A stretch of 52,695 bases of DNA from a virus, in IMG/VR virus record IMGVR_UViG_3300031730_000008, positions 1 through 52,695 of that record; one strand, given 5' to 3'. The translations under genes and the position numbers were made by a program. The number at the start of each line of letters is the position of its first letter. Within the stretch, counting starts at the first letter, position 1. Positions 44,687-52,333 of the stretch are shown in pieces. A model generated the notes under the pieces. The model had not been told where the DNA came from. It was given only the letters and a program-made list of their open reading frames with translations, and ran no database searches.

Positions 44687-45835
44687 ATGCGAAAGTATCT
44701 CGTAGCGCTCGCGCTTCTGGCCACGGTCTCAATGGCGTCGCTGTTGTGGCTGCCGCGCGCAATCACGCAGCAAGGCGGACAACTCCCGAACGGCGGTGGC
44801 GGCACCATCCAGGGGCCGAACGGCAACCCTGCGACCGTCAACGGCAACAACGAGATGCGGGTTAATATCGAGGGCCAGCAGCTCTTTGGCGATACCTTCG
44901 ATCAGCCTACGGCCGCGCCGGTTCTTAACACTACTCAGAATTGGACCGTTACGGCAGGTAACGGCGGCACTGCCGCTGCGCTGAACGGTACGGGCACCAA
45001 CAACGCCGGCTCCATCGGGATCAGCTCCGGCACGACCGCGGGCGGTTTCTCATGCGTCACCGGCAAGGTTGCCTATGCGCCCGTCCCTCCGGGTTTCCTT
45101 GTCTATGGGTTCCGTATTCAGCTTCCTGCGGCTCTCCCGGTCAACACGTACGCATTCTGGGGTGCGTCGGCTTCGCAGCTTGCTTCGCCCACGGTCGCGT
45201 CGCCGTTGACTGAGGGTCTTGGCACGGAAATCACGGCTACCGGAAAAATGCAAACGGTGTCCTATGCCGCTGGCGGGGGCGTTGGCGGCCGTACGCTGAT
45301 TACTGATCTTTCGGCAACTGGCACCAACAAGCAACCTTTAGACGGTGCGACGTACACGCACTATGAGTATTTCCGAGGTGACAAGTTCTACTTTGCGCTC
45401 ACGGATCAGGACAACATCACGTCGACAGGAACCGGCGCGCAGGGACCGAATATCAATTCAATGAAACCGACGATCTGCGTTATGGCGCAGGCCGGCGCGG
45501 TGTCCAGTTTGACGCTGACGGTGTCCTCGGTGTTCGTCGGCGACAACGGTCACAACACTATGGGGCTCACGCCGTACAGCTATTTTAACATGACGACGGG
45601 CACCACTTCCCTAGTGAAATCCGGTTCCGGTTTCCTTCACAATGTGTGCATCAACACACCGGCCGCCGGCACGCTGTTGGTGCTTGACAGCTTGACGGGC
45701 GCCGGCGTGCACATCGGCCAGTTGACGGAAGTGGCTGCGCAGATACCGGCATGCAGCATTTTTGACGTTCAGTTTCTCACCGGCTTGACGCTGAGCACCA
45801 CGGTAGCCGGCGACATCACGGCAAGCTACAGGTAG
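44687..45835 (+). CDS. Beta-rich putative virion protein with signal/anchor sequence
   Basis: 382 residues. N-terminal MRKYLVALALLATVSMASLL is a signal peptide or anchor. The rest is Gly/Thr/Asn-rich beta structure (GNNEMRVNIEGQQLFGDTFD, TYTHYEYFRGDKFYFALTDQ, TTSLVKSGSGFLHNVCINTP, LTLSTTVAGDITASYR), as in phage receptor-binding or base proteins. Function unproven; one of several exported-type structural-like proteins here. Confidence 0.65.
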   Translation: MRKYLVALALLATVSMASLLWLPRAITQQGGQLPNGGGGTIQGPNGNPATVNGNNEMRVNIEGQQLFGDTFDQPTAAPVLNTTQNWTVTAGNGGTAAALNGTGTNNAGSIGISSGTTAGGFSCVTGKVAYAPVPPGFLVYGFRIQLPAALPVNTYAFWGASASQLASPTVASPLTEGLGTEITATGKMQTVSYAAGGGVGGRTLITDLSATGTNKQPLDGATYTHYEYFRGDKFYFALTDQDNITSTGTGAQGPNINSMKPTICVMAQAGAVSSLTLTVSSVFVGDNGHNTMGLTPYSYFNMTTGTTSLVKSGSGFLHNVCINTPAAGTLLVLDSLTGAGVHIGQLTEVAAQIPACSIFDVQFLTGLTLSTTVAGDITASYR

Positions 45836-45841
45836 GACCAC

Positions 45842-46150
45842 ATGCGCGTTACGATCGTTAAGGACGACAAGCTGGTCATGGTGAACGGCGAGCTTCACCA
45901 CGTCGACACCGCCGCGCTGCCGGATGATTTCCACGCGCTGCAGTGGGATGGTACCCATGGCGAAGTTGAGTATCGCGCCACTCGCTGCGCGCACTGCGGC
46001 GTACTGTCAAAGAAGCCGAACGAGATCGTCACCAACATCACGCCATACCAGCCACACTTGGACGCGTGGGCCGCCGCGAAGATCGTTTCGGATACCGAGA
46101 AAGCCAAGGCTGAACAAGAGGTCTTGAATGTTGCCGGACCCAAAGGTTAA
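45842..46150 (+). CDS. Small tail-region protein
   Basis: 102 residues: VNGELHHVDTAALPDDFHAL, QWDGTHGEVEYRA, ITPYQPHLDAWAAAK. The phrase 'aLP..fHALQWdG..GEvEy' marks a short protein common next to phage tail-fibre genes; role uncertain. AGGA before the ATG. Confidence 0.7.
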   Translation: MRVTIVKDDKLVMVNGELHHVDTAALPDDFHALQWDGTHGEVEYRATRCAHCGVLSKKPNEIVTNITPYQPHLDAWAAAKIVSDTEKAKAEQEVLNVAGPKG

Positions 46151-46433
46151 GTGCCCGGCGACGGCCTTCGCCAAAACGTGCCACAGCGTCGTTACGAAAT
46201 GCGTCTGCCCGAAATTCGTGAATGTTCGAGGCCGCGACCCGCAGACGGGTGTTGAGGTCGATCGCTGGGGCTGCGTCGACAGCTTTCTGCCGCTGCTACT
46301 GATTGAAAATGCGCAGATGTCGCGACAGACCGGGGCGGCTGTCGAGAGCTTCCGCAATGAGGTTGTGAAGGAACGTGAAGAGGCCGTACGCACGTTTTCG
46401 GAATTGCTCGGGAGCCGCAAGCTACTGAGCTAG
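46128..46433 (+). CDS. Small cysteine-rich tail-region protein
   Basis: 101 residues. KCPATAFAKTCHSVVTKCVC and VDRWGCVDSFLPLLLIENAQ give five cysteines, then a helical tail (SFRNEVVKEREEAVRTFSEL). Start overlaps the previous gene by 23 bases, with AGAGG six bases upstream. Function unknown. Confidence 0.7.
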   Translation: MLPDPKVKCPATAFAKTCHSVVTKCVCPKFVNVRGRDPQTGVEVDRWGCVDSFLPLLLIENAQMSRQTGAAVESFRNEVVKEREEAVRTFSELLGSRKLLS

Positions 46434-46448
46434 GAATGGGGGCTGGAA

Positions 46449-46961
46449 ATGATCCTTCGCGGAGTGCGGCATAAAGACAAGCTTTCTGACTTGATTATCA
46501 TGAACACCGGAGGCGTGCTTGCGCACTTTGAAGGCGTGATGCAGGGCGGGACGGTAATCGGGGCGTTCGCCGAAGGCGGCGTACAGGAACGTCCGCTCGA
46601 CTACGACGGTGGCAATTTCGCGGCGGAGGTCCTGTTTGATCTGCCTGCCAGCGACGAGATGAACGCGAAGTTTGAACACTATCTGCGTTCGCCGGAAGTC
46701 ATGGGTGAAGCCTATGACTATACGGGTATCGCCAATTTCATCCATCCCGGCGCGGATCTCCACTCTAAGCACCATGTTTTTTGCTCCGCGTTGATCCACG
46801 ACGATTTACGGTGGATTAAGTGGTGGCCCCGCGAACTGCCGATTGACGGTCATTACGTGACACCGCTGATCCTGCACCAAGAATTGCTGGTGGATCAGCG
46901 CACTCGCATCATTACAAGAGACGATCCCGTTTTCCTCGCGCACATTGCAAAAAATGTTTGA
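46449..46961 (+). CDS. NlpC/P60- or YiiX-like cysteine hydrolase candidate
   Basis: 170 residues. LAHFEGVMQGGTVIGAF and KHHVFCSALIHDDLRW place a His and a Cys as in permuted papain-like (YiiX/NlpC) folds, with GEAYDYTGIANFIHPG between. Such proteins cut peptidoglycan peptides or lipid amides. Position before holin-like genes suggests a role in lysis or wall passage. Assignment by pattern only. Confidence 0.55.
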   Translation: MILRGVRHKDKLSDLIIMNTGGVLAHFEGVMQGGTVIGAFAEGGVQERPLDYDGGNFAAEVLFDLPASDEMNAKFEHYLRSPEVMGEAYDYTGIANFIHPGADLHSKHHVFCSALIHDDLRWIKWWPRELPIDGHYVTPLILHQELLVDQRTRIITRDDPVFLAHIAKNV

Positions 46962-47250
46962 TGCCGTACTTTTTGATTTTATTGACGTACAGTGCATTGC
47001 AGCCGGGGGTCTCGGCGGCCTCATACACGCTTGGCGGATTGAAAACGCGAGTGCGTGGGAAGTCGTGAAATACATCGTGACAGGCGCGGTCACTGCGAAC
47101 TTTATCGCGCCTCAATTGTTAAAGATGCTGGCGGTGTTTCCGATAGGCTTCATTGCCTTTGGCGTTGGATACACCGGAAAGCATTGGTGTCTGGCTATCG
47201 AGATGGCTTTCACGAAGCTGGACCTACTCGGGAAAACTAAAAATGAATGA
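46954..47250 (+). CDS. Holin-like membrane protein
   Basis: 98 residues from ATG 46954 (a TTG three codons earlier is possible). CIAAGGLGGLIHAWRIENAS then hydrophobic helices (IVTGAVTANFIAPQLLKML, FPIGFIAFGVGYTGKHW) resemble phage holins with GG-containing start. Overlaps the hydrolase stop by eight bases, giving a lysis-like pair. Confidence 0.65.
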   Translation: MFDAVLFDFIDVQCIAAGGLGGLIHAWRIENASAWEVVKYIVTGAVTANFIAPQLLKMLAVFPIGFIAFGVGYTGKHWCLAIEMAFTKLDLLGKTKNE

Positions 47251-47641
47251 ACTAGTCATTGCGTTATTTGACGTCGTAGCTTTCGGAGGCGTACTTATGT
47301 TGATGTACGTTATCCGGCAAGCGCAAAACGATTTGCACCTCAAGAGGACGGATCGTTCACGGGTGGTGCAATGGCGCAAAATCACGTTCTTCGCTGACGC
47401 TGCGTACGTCTTGCTCAGTGTGTTTTTTCAGGACTACTGGCTTCGTCATCCTTCGGTGGTCGTAACTGGGTTAGTGGTAACGGGTCACCTATTGGGTGGG
47501 ATGTCGCTTTTGGCGGTCAGCATGGTCTCTATGACGGAGCGCGCACCGCCAGGCGGCCACTCCGAACGGATGACGGGGGCGTGGCCGGCAGCTTATTTCG
47601 CGCGGTTCTACCAGTGGCCGCGCAGGAGGGGTGACGGGTAA
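47243..47641 (+). CDS. Three-span membrane protein
   Basis: 132 residues with hydrophobic helices near 4-24, 50-66 and 72-95 (VVAFGGVLMLMYVIRQA, FFADAAYVLLSVFFQDYW, VVVTGLVVTGHLLGGMSLL) and a polar basic end. Overlaps the holin-like stop by eight bases. Possibly a holin partner or antiholin; inferred. Confidence 0.65.
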   Translation: MNELVIALFDVVAFGGVLMLMYVIRQAQNDLHLKRTDRSRVVQWRKITFFADAAYVLLSVFFQDYWLRHPSVVVTGLVVTGHLLGGMSLLAVSMVSMTERAPPGGHSERMTGAWPAAYFARFYQWPRRRGDG

Positions 47642-47667
47642 GACGGAACCTGCTACGCTGCGGTGAA

Positions 47668-47868
47668 ATGGAGTGGGTCGAGCACTACGCCAAAGCCTTA
47701 ACCGCTCTCAGTAGCGTAGTGGCCGCCATATGTTCGCTCGGAGCGTGGGCGTGCACTGTCTGGAGCGATCGACGTACGCAGAAAGGTCTGGCCGATGCCA
47801 AAGAAATACGAGGCAATGCGCGACAAGTTCGAACGCGAGGGCATGAAGGCCAAAGCGGCAAAGGGTAA
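47668..47868 (+). CDS. Small membrane protein
   Basis: 66 residues; one membrane helix (ALTALSSVVAAICSLGAWAC) and a polar end that is overlapped for 74 bases by the next gene. No clear ribosome-binding site. i-spanin-like topology is possible but the tail is not coiled-coil. Confidence 0.5.
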   Translation: MEWVEHYAKALTALSSVVAAICSLGAWACTVWSDRRTQKGLADAKEIRGNARQVRTRGHEGQSGKG

Positions 47869-47932
47869 AGCCGCGCGTATTTACAACGGGACGCGAAAGA
47901 AGGGCCAGAAGCCGGTCACGCGAAAAGGTTGA
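47795..47932 (+). CDS. Conserved small basic phage protein
   Basis: 45 residues (MPKKYEAMRDKFEREGMKAK, AAKGKAARIYNGTRKKGQKP). This Lys-rich short protein, with the 'AKtkAArIYNgtrKkGqkPV' pattern, is frequent in tailed phages near structural genes. AAGG eight bases before the ATG. Confidence 0.75.
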   Translation: MPKKYEAMRDKFEREGMKAKAAKGKAARIYNGTRKKGQKPVTRKG

Positions 47933-47933
47933 C

Positions 47934-48125
47934 ATGAGCAACGGCCTGCCCACCAAAGCGAAAGTCGGCATCCCGGGCAAGTACGTGGATATCAGCCCCG
48001 CCACGTACTTCGTCGCGAAGCGGATGGAGGATGCCGGCAGGCTTCGACCGGGAACGGCGCTCATGCTGGCCGCTACGCTTCCGAACAAGGTCAAGACACC
48101 AAAACGAGGTAAGAAACATGGCTAG
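47934..48125 (+). CDS. Small basic protein
   Basis: 63 residues (MSNGLPTKAKVGIPGKYVDI, MLAATLPNKVKTPKRGKKH). Starts two bases after the preceding stop. Function unknown. Confidence 0.6.
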   Translation: MSNGLPTKAKVGIPGKYVDISPATYFVAKRMEDAGRLRPGTALMLAATLPNKVKTPKRGKKHG

Positions 48126-48375
48126 GTTTAAGGGTCGCATCACAGGCTTCAACCCCACCGGCAGTAACGATTGCGTTCCGAACCCGCTCGGGCCGCCGGC
48201 TACGACGTTCAAGGGTCGCGGTGCGCTGCCCGCCGGAGGGTTCGAGCGCTACCCGGGCGCTGCGGCCGATATCGACGACGGCAACCGCCGGCTGGCCAAG
48301 GCGAAGCACGGCGACGGCAGCGGCGACGGCGTGAGCTACGGCGGTCGCGGAGCGTTTAGCAAAGGCAAGCGCTAG
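48118..48375 (+). CDS. Small Gly-rich basic protein
   Basis: 85 residues (ARFKGRITGFNPTGSNDCVP, GGFERYPGAAADIDDGNRRL), ends with a Gly/Ser/Lys-rich tail. Overlaps previous gene by eight bases and the next as TAGTG. Function unknown. Confidence 0.65.
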   Translation: MARFKGRITGFNPTGSNDCVPNPLGPPATTFKGRGALPAGGFERYPGAAADIDDGNRRLAKAKHGDGSGDGVSYGGRGAFSKGKR

Positions 48376-48839
48376 TGGAAAGTAAGGCGCGATTGACGGT
48401 AGTAGCGCGGGGGCCGACAGGCCCAAAGCGCCGTGTTAAGTGCAAGCGGGGGCATGATCTCGCGGAGCACCGTCGTGAACGCATCAACGGCAGTACGTTT
48501 TGTCAAGCTTGCCTTATCGAAAAAGCCAAAGAGCGCTATCAACGAGACGAAGAGTTTCGTAAGCAAAACAGTACCTATCGCAAAGAACAGTCCCGAAAAG
48601 CGAAGTACGGAATAACTGGTGAGCAATTCCAAGATATGCTTGCTTCGCAAGAATTCGGCTGCGCAGTCTGCATGTCTTCGCTCATCGGCGTTAAGGTGTG
48701 CATTGACCACGATCACAACACGGGTGCCGTACGCGGGCTTTTGTGCCATCACTGTAATGTAGCGCTAGGTCTCTTCAAAGACCGTACAGATCTGTTACAG
48801 AGTGCCGTTCGTTATCTGGAGGCTTCACGTGTTCTATAG
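48375..48839 (+). CDS. Recombination endonuclease VII-like HNH nuclease
   Basis: 154 residues, GTG start in a TAGTG overlap. Zinc pairs CKRGHDLAEHRR/CQACL and CAVCM/CHHCN flank the catalytic motif CIDHDHNTGAVRGLLC, diagnostic of the endonuclease VII (HNH) family, which resolves branched DNA and trims concatemers before packaging. Could alternatively be a homing HNH enzyme, but it lies in a coupled gene string without an intron. Confidence 0.85.
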   Translation: MESKARLTVVARGPTGPKRRVKCKRGHDLAEHRRERINGSTFCQACLIEKAKERYQRDEEFRKQNSTYRKEQSRKAKYGITGEQFQDMLASQEFGCAVCMSSLIGVKVCIDHDHNTGAVRGLLCHHCNVALGLFKDRTDLLQSAVRYLEASRVL

Positions 48840-49245
48840 ACCAGGGGGCGGCAGCAAAGCCATAAACAGGCAATATGATTTTTGCTACGTCGATTTCATC
48901 GGCGGGGCTACCGGCTGGTTGCCCATCGCGAGCGGCAACCAGATCTCGCTGAATATCTGCCGCGCTTCAATCGTCTTCGGCACCACTGCGCAAAGCTCGG
49001 TTACGAAGTCGGCCGTGTCTCCCGAAGCGCAAGTGCTGCTCGAATTGAAGATGTTCGGCGGCGACACGGATAGCAATGCGTGGCCCATCGATCAATGGCA
49101 GAACTTGGTCGTCGCTACCGACCGCCGCGCGCATCGGGACGGTTGGGTGCGCCTTCGTGTCGTCAACATCAACAACAGCGACGGAACCGGCGTTGCCTTG
49201 GCGTTACAGATCAATCGAAAGGGCGACGTGGGAGCGGTAACGTAA
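48829..49245 (+). CDS. Small tail-region protein
   Basis: 138 residues from GTG 48829 (GGAGG six bases upstream). Beta-rich: YDFCYVDFIGGATGWLPIAS, EAQVLLELKMFGGDTDSNAW, GWVRLRVVNINNSDGTG. Precedes the modular fibre genes and is likely virion-associated. No family recognised. Confidence 0.65.
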   Translation: MFYRPGGGSKAINRQYDFCYVDFIGGATGWLPIASGNQISLNICRASIVFGTTAQSSVTKSAVSPEAQVLLELKMFGGDTDSNAWPIDQWQNLVVATDRRAHRDGWVRLRVVNINNSDGTGVALALQINRKGDVGAVT

Positions 49246-50148
49246 ATGTCCGGCTTCGACAACGGCACGACGCAGAGCGGGGTATTTTTTCAGACCAAGC
49301 AATTCGGCGCGATCATGCGCGGCTTTGGTCCTCCCGTTCCGCAATCCGGCGTTGTCGGCGACGTTTACATTGACGTACAGACGTGGTTTCTCTATTCGAA
49401 ACGGTCCCCGGATGCAGGCGGCGACGTCGATCCCTGGGGGCACTACCTGTTTCAAGTTCCTGTCACGTACCGTACAGCGTTAAAATGGTTCAGCGCGTAC
49501 GCTCCGACCGATGATGTCGGCATCGCAAACGACTATTGCCTGCTTTGGGGTGGCTGGACGAACTACGGTTTGCAGCCTTCGATTTTCGGACCGAAGCAAG
49601 CGACGAGCTGGCCAGAGAATGGCAACGGCCCCGATACGACGATCGCAGCGGCGGGAGCCGGGACGACGCTGCAAGTTGGCTTGGTCGACGAGGGGCTCGC
49701 GCTCGCGGAGAGCAATTCGACACAGCTTATCGTCGTCGGCTTGGTCGACGAGTACATTCTTGGCATCCCGGTCACCGCGGGTGCGGGTTCGATCGTATCG
49801 CAGCTCGGTTTGCAATCCGGCCCTGCGAACATCGCTGTCAGTCTCAACCCGCAGTATGCGGCAGAGGATACAAACATCGTGCCCAACTTCACAAACATAG
49901 TTCCGGGCGAGCAGAACAATGTTTCAATCGCAGTGGCCTCCCATCTTACGGTACCCGCAACCGCAACGTACGCAATAGTCACGGCGGTGGGCGGAACTAT
50001 GTACGCAACGTACGACAACTCCGTACCGAGTAATGTCAATTATGCTATTGCGATCGCTGCAGGTACGTCGCTGCCCGTAACTGGAACGGCCGCACTCGCC
50101 GCAATCAGAGTGCAGGGATCTTCCATGAGTGTGAGCTACTGGAATTAG
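49246..50148 (+). CDS. Modular tail-fibre protein
   Basis: 300 residues in three parts: residues ~1-120 (SGFDNGTTQSGVFFQTKQFG, GPPVPQSGVVGDVYID, WGHYLFQVPVTY, NYGLQPSIFGPK) paralogous to 50150. The middle ~120-215 is a repeat-like GLVDE region with a 15-bp repeat. The C-terminal ~85 residues (EQNNVSIAVASHLTVP ... MSVSYWN) are shared with 44302. A composite appendage protein built by module exchange. Confidence 0.72.
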   Translation: MSGFDNGTTQSGVFFQTKQFGAIMRGFGPPVPQSGVVGDVYIDVQTWFLYSKRSPDAGGDVDPWGHYLFQVPVTYRTALKWFSAYAPTDDVGIANDYCLLWGGWTNYGLQPSIFGPKQATSWPENGNGPDTTIAAAGAGTTLQVGLVDEGLALAESNSTQLIVVGLVDEYILGIPVTAGAGSIVSQLGLQSGPANIAVSLNPQYAAEDTNIVPNFTNIVPGEQNNVSIAVASHLTVPATATYAIVTAVGGTMYATYDNSVPSNVNYAIAIAAGTSLPVTGTAALAAIRVQGSSMSVSYWN

Positions 50149-50149
50149 C

Positions 50150-50587
50150 ATGTCAGGTTTTGACAACGGCACTCTGCAAGGTGGGATTTTCTCGCAGTCG
50201 AAGCAATTCGGCGCGATCCTGCGTGGGCTGGGGCCGCCCGTTCCACAAGCCGGCGTTGTTGGTGATCTGTATGTCGACGGACAGACGTTCTTTCTGTACA
50301 GCAAGCGATCACCCGACAGTGGCGGGGACGTCGACCCGTGGGGCCACTACCTGTTCTTGGTGCCTGTGACCTACCAAACGCGGCTGAAGTGGTTCTGTGC
50401 TTTCGCGCCGACCAACGATATCGGCATCGATGGCGACTATGCGTTGCTCTGGGGCGGGTACCCGAACTACGGCTTGCAGCCTTCAATCTTCGGTCCCAAG
50501 ACCGCCGGAGCATGGCCAGGGAGCCCGGTTGCGGTACCCGTGAACATTAATCTTCTGTACACTGCAGAGGATAGCCACGATGTCTGA
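50150..50587 (+). CDS. Short paralogue of the modular tail-fibre protein
   Basis: 145 residues. N-terminal ~120 residues align throughout with 49246 (SGFDNGTLQGGIFSQSKQFG, SKRSPDSGGDVDPWGHYLF). It then ends with a short unique tail. PKTAGAWPGSP also resembles PKALGAWPATP inside 50593. Likely a shorter fibre subunit or a truncated copy. Confidence 0.72.
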   Translation: MSGFDNGTLQGGIFSQSKQFGAILRGLGPPVPQAGVVGDLYVDGQTFFLYSKRSPDSGGDVDPWGHYLFLVPVTYQTRLKWFCAFAPTNDIGIDGDYALLWGGYPNYGLQPSIFGPKTAGAWPGSPVAVPVNINLLYTAEDSHDV

Positions 50588-50592
50588 GGCAC

Positions 50593-51729
50593 ATGGTTTA
50601 TAACCCCGCAACAGATTTCTTCTCGCTCTGGCGCAACAATGCCGGGCAGGTCTCCAAATTGGAGGTGCCGGGGCTTGACGTCGTGATCGCTGCGCTGGCG
50701 CGTGCGGGCCTCTTCACGCTTTCGGTGTCCGCCACTGCCCCCGTCGCCAACCAGTCAACCACGGCTTGGCTCAAGGCCGCCGTGCCTAGCTACTCAGCCG
50801 AAGGTGCCTTGAACCTCTGGGACAAGGTGACGACCACGTACCTACCGGCCACGGCTGCGCTATTCCTGCAGCTTTTGGAGGCGACGGCGGGGCAGAACGG
50901 CGTTTCATGGTGGACGGCAGCCGGCGGCCCGCCGCTGAACACTGTCGGTAACAATGGCGATTTCGCCGTGCGCACAGATGCGCCGAACGGGATCTACGGG
51001 CCGAAGGCACTCGGGGCATGGCCTGCTACGCCGATACCGGGTACCGCTGACGTTCTTACCAGTCTTTCGCTTGACAACACGTTTGGGTCTGCGCAGGGAG
51101 ACTTGATCTACCGGGATACAGCACTATGGAAGGCGCTACCACTTGGCGCAGGCGGTTCCGTACTTGCATCTTGGTTTGGTCTTCCAGCATGGCAAACGTT
51201 TTCTACGCTGTTTGACGCAGTCTTTGGGGCCGTACAAGGTTCGATTTTGTATCGCAGTGGCGCTAGCTGGAACGCGCTCGGGCCAGGTATCGCGGCTCAG
51301 ATTTTATCAACGAACGGACCCGGCGCCAATCCGGCGTGGGTGCCGCGCACGGCTGAGTTTCCATCTGGCACTGTCATGCTGTTTCAGCAGTCTGCGGCGC
51401 CGACAGGCTGGACGAAGCAAACGGTGCTCAATGACTGCGGCCTGCGCGTGACTTCTGGTGCTGTCAGTACGGTAGCAGGAACGGCGTTCAGCACTGTATT
51501 TGCGCAAACTGCTGTCGGCAGCACAACATTACAGACTACGCAGCTTCCTTCGCACACGCATGGCGTTCCCCTTAACAGCGGGGGAGGGGTCGGGCTCGTC
51601 GGTACTTCTGGAACGGGAAGCATAGGCAGCACGCCAACCGATGGCGGCACGGGCGGTCAATTGTCGCACACCCATTCGATACAGTTGGCATTGTCGTACA
51701 CAGACGTCATCATAGCAGCAAAGAATTGA
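50593..51729 (+). CDS. Tail-collar-domain fibre protein
   Basis: 378 residues. Residues ~1-100 are the adaptor module shared with 51731 and 1018 (YNPATDFFSLWRNN, GLDVVIAALARAGLF). The middle contains QGDLIYRDTALWKALP / QGSILYRSGASWNALG repeats. The end is a phage tail-collar domain (FPSGTVMLFQQSAAPTGWTK, TQLPSHTHG, SHTHSIQL, YTDVIIAAKN). Collar domains cap fibres and bind surfaces. Confidence 0.82.
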   Translation: MVYNPATDFFSLWRNNAGQVSKLEVPGLDVVIAALARAGLFTLSVSATAPVANQSTTAWLKAAVPSYSAEGALNLWDKVTTTYLPATAALFLQLLEATAGQNGVSWWTAAGGPPLNTVGNNGDFAVRTDAPNGIYGPKALGAWPATPIPGTADVLTSLSLDNTFGSAQGDLIYRDTALWKALPLGAGGSVLASWFGLPAWQTFSTLFDAVFGAVQGSILYRSGASWNALGPGIAAQILSTNGPGANPAWVPRTAEFPSGTVMLFQQSAAPTGWTKQTVLNDCGLRVTSGAVSTVAGTAFSTVFAQTAVGSTTLQTTQLPSHTHGVPLNSGGGVGLVGTSGTGSIGSTPTDGGTGGQLSHTHSIQLALSYTDVIIAAKN

Positions 51730-51730
51730 T

Positions 51731-52333
51731 ATGAGCTACGCGCCTACAACAGACTTTGTTTCTCTGCTACGGCTGGTGTCCTCCGGCGGCGTGCGCGTGG
51801 AACGCATGCCGGGGCTTGATTTTGTTGTCATAGCGTTGGCGCGAGCGGGGTTTTTTGATCTCTCGGTATCCGACACCGCGCCCACTACCAGTCAAACAAC
51901 TACGGCGTGGTTCAGGCCGGCCAAGCCTTCGTGGGCTGCTGAAGGCGTCCTGTATCTATGGGACGCAGACAGCTTGTCATACCAGCCTGCGACGACTATG
52001 CTATGGTCTGAACTGCTGATTACATCTAAAGCTACTACAAACACGCAAATGATTAAGACACCAGGGCCGGTGACCATAGGTGCGACTATCGATCATGTCT
52101 TGGTTAACCAGACAGTGAGCGCACCAATCACTTTAATTTTGCCGCTGGCTTCGACCAAGCCAAATGAGGTTTTAGTGTGCGATTGGAAAGGCGACGCAGG
52201 ACTTGGTAACACTATTTCAATTCAAACTACTGGAACCGACATATTTCCGGGCGCCATCACAACTTGGCAGATAGCGGCCAACACAGGCAGCGTGCTGTTT
52301 CATCCGATTACGGGGCTGGGATACGCGATATGA
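51731..52333 (+). CDS. Tail-fibre adaptor-like protein, paralogue A
   Basis: 200 residues: MSYAPTTDFVSLLRLV, RMPGLDFVVIALARAGF, EGVLYLWDADSLSY, then a different beta-rich C-terminus. Paralogous to 1018 and to the start of 50593. ATGA overlap with the exported adhesin at 52330 repeats the arrangement of 1018/1629. Confidence 0.7.
   Translation: MSYAPTTDFVSLLRLVSSGGVRVERMPGLDFVVIALARAGFFDLSVSDTAPTTSQTTTAWFRPAKPSWAAEGVLYLWDADSLSYQPATTMLWSELLITSKATTNTQMIKTPGPVTIGATIDHVLVNQTVSAPITLILPLASTKPNEVLVCDWKGDAGLGNTISIQTTGTDIFPGAITTWQIAANTGSVLFHPITGLGYAI

Noticed and set aside
49678-49752. Two 15-bp copies of GGCTTGGTCGACGAG as a regulatory repeat
   Set aside because: They are in frame and encode a repeated GLVDE unit of a beta-rich tail protein, so the repeat is explained by protein structure.
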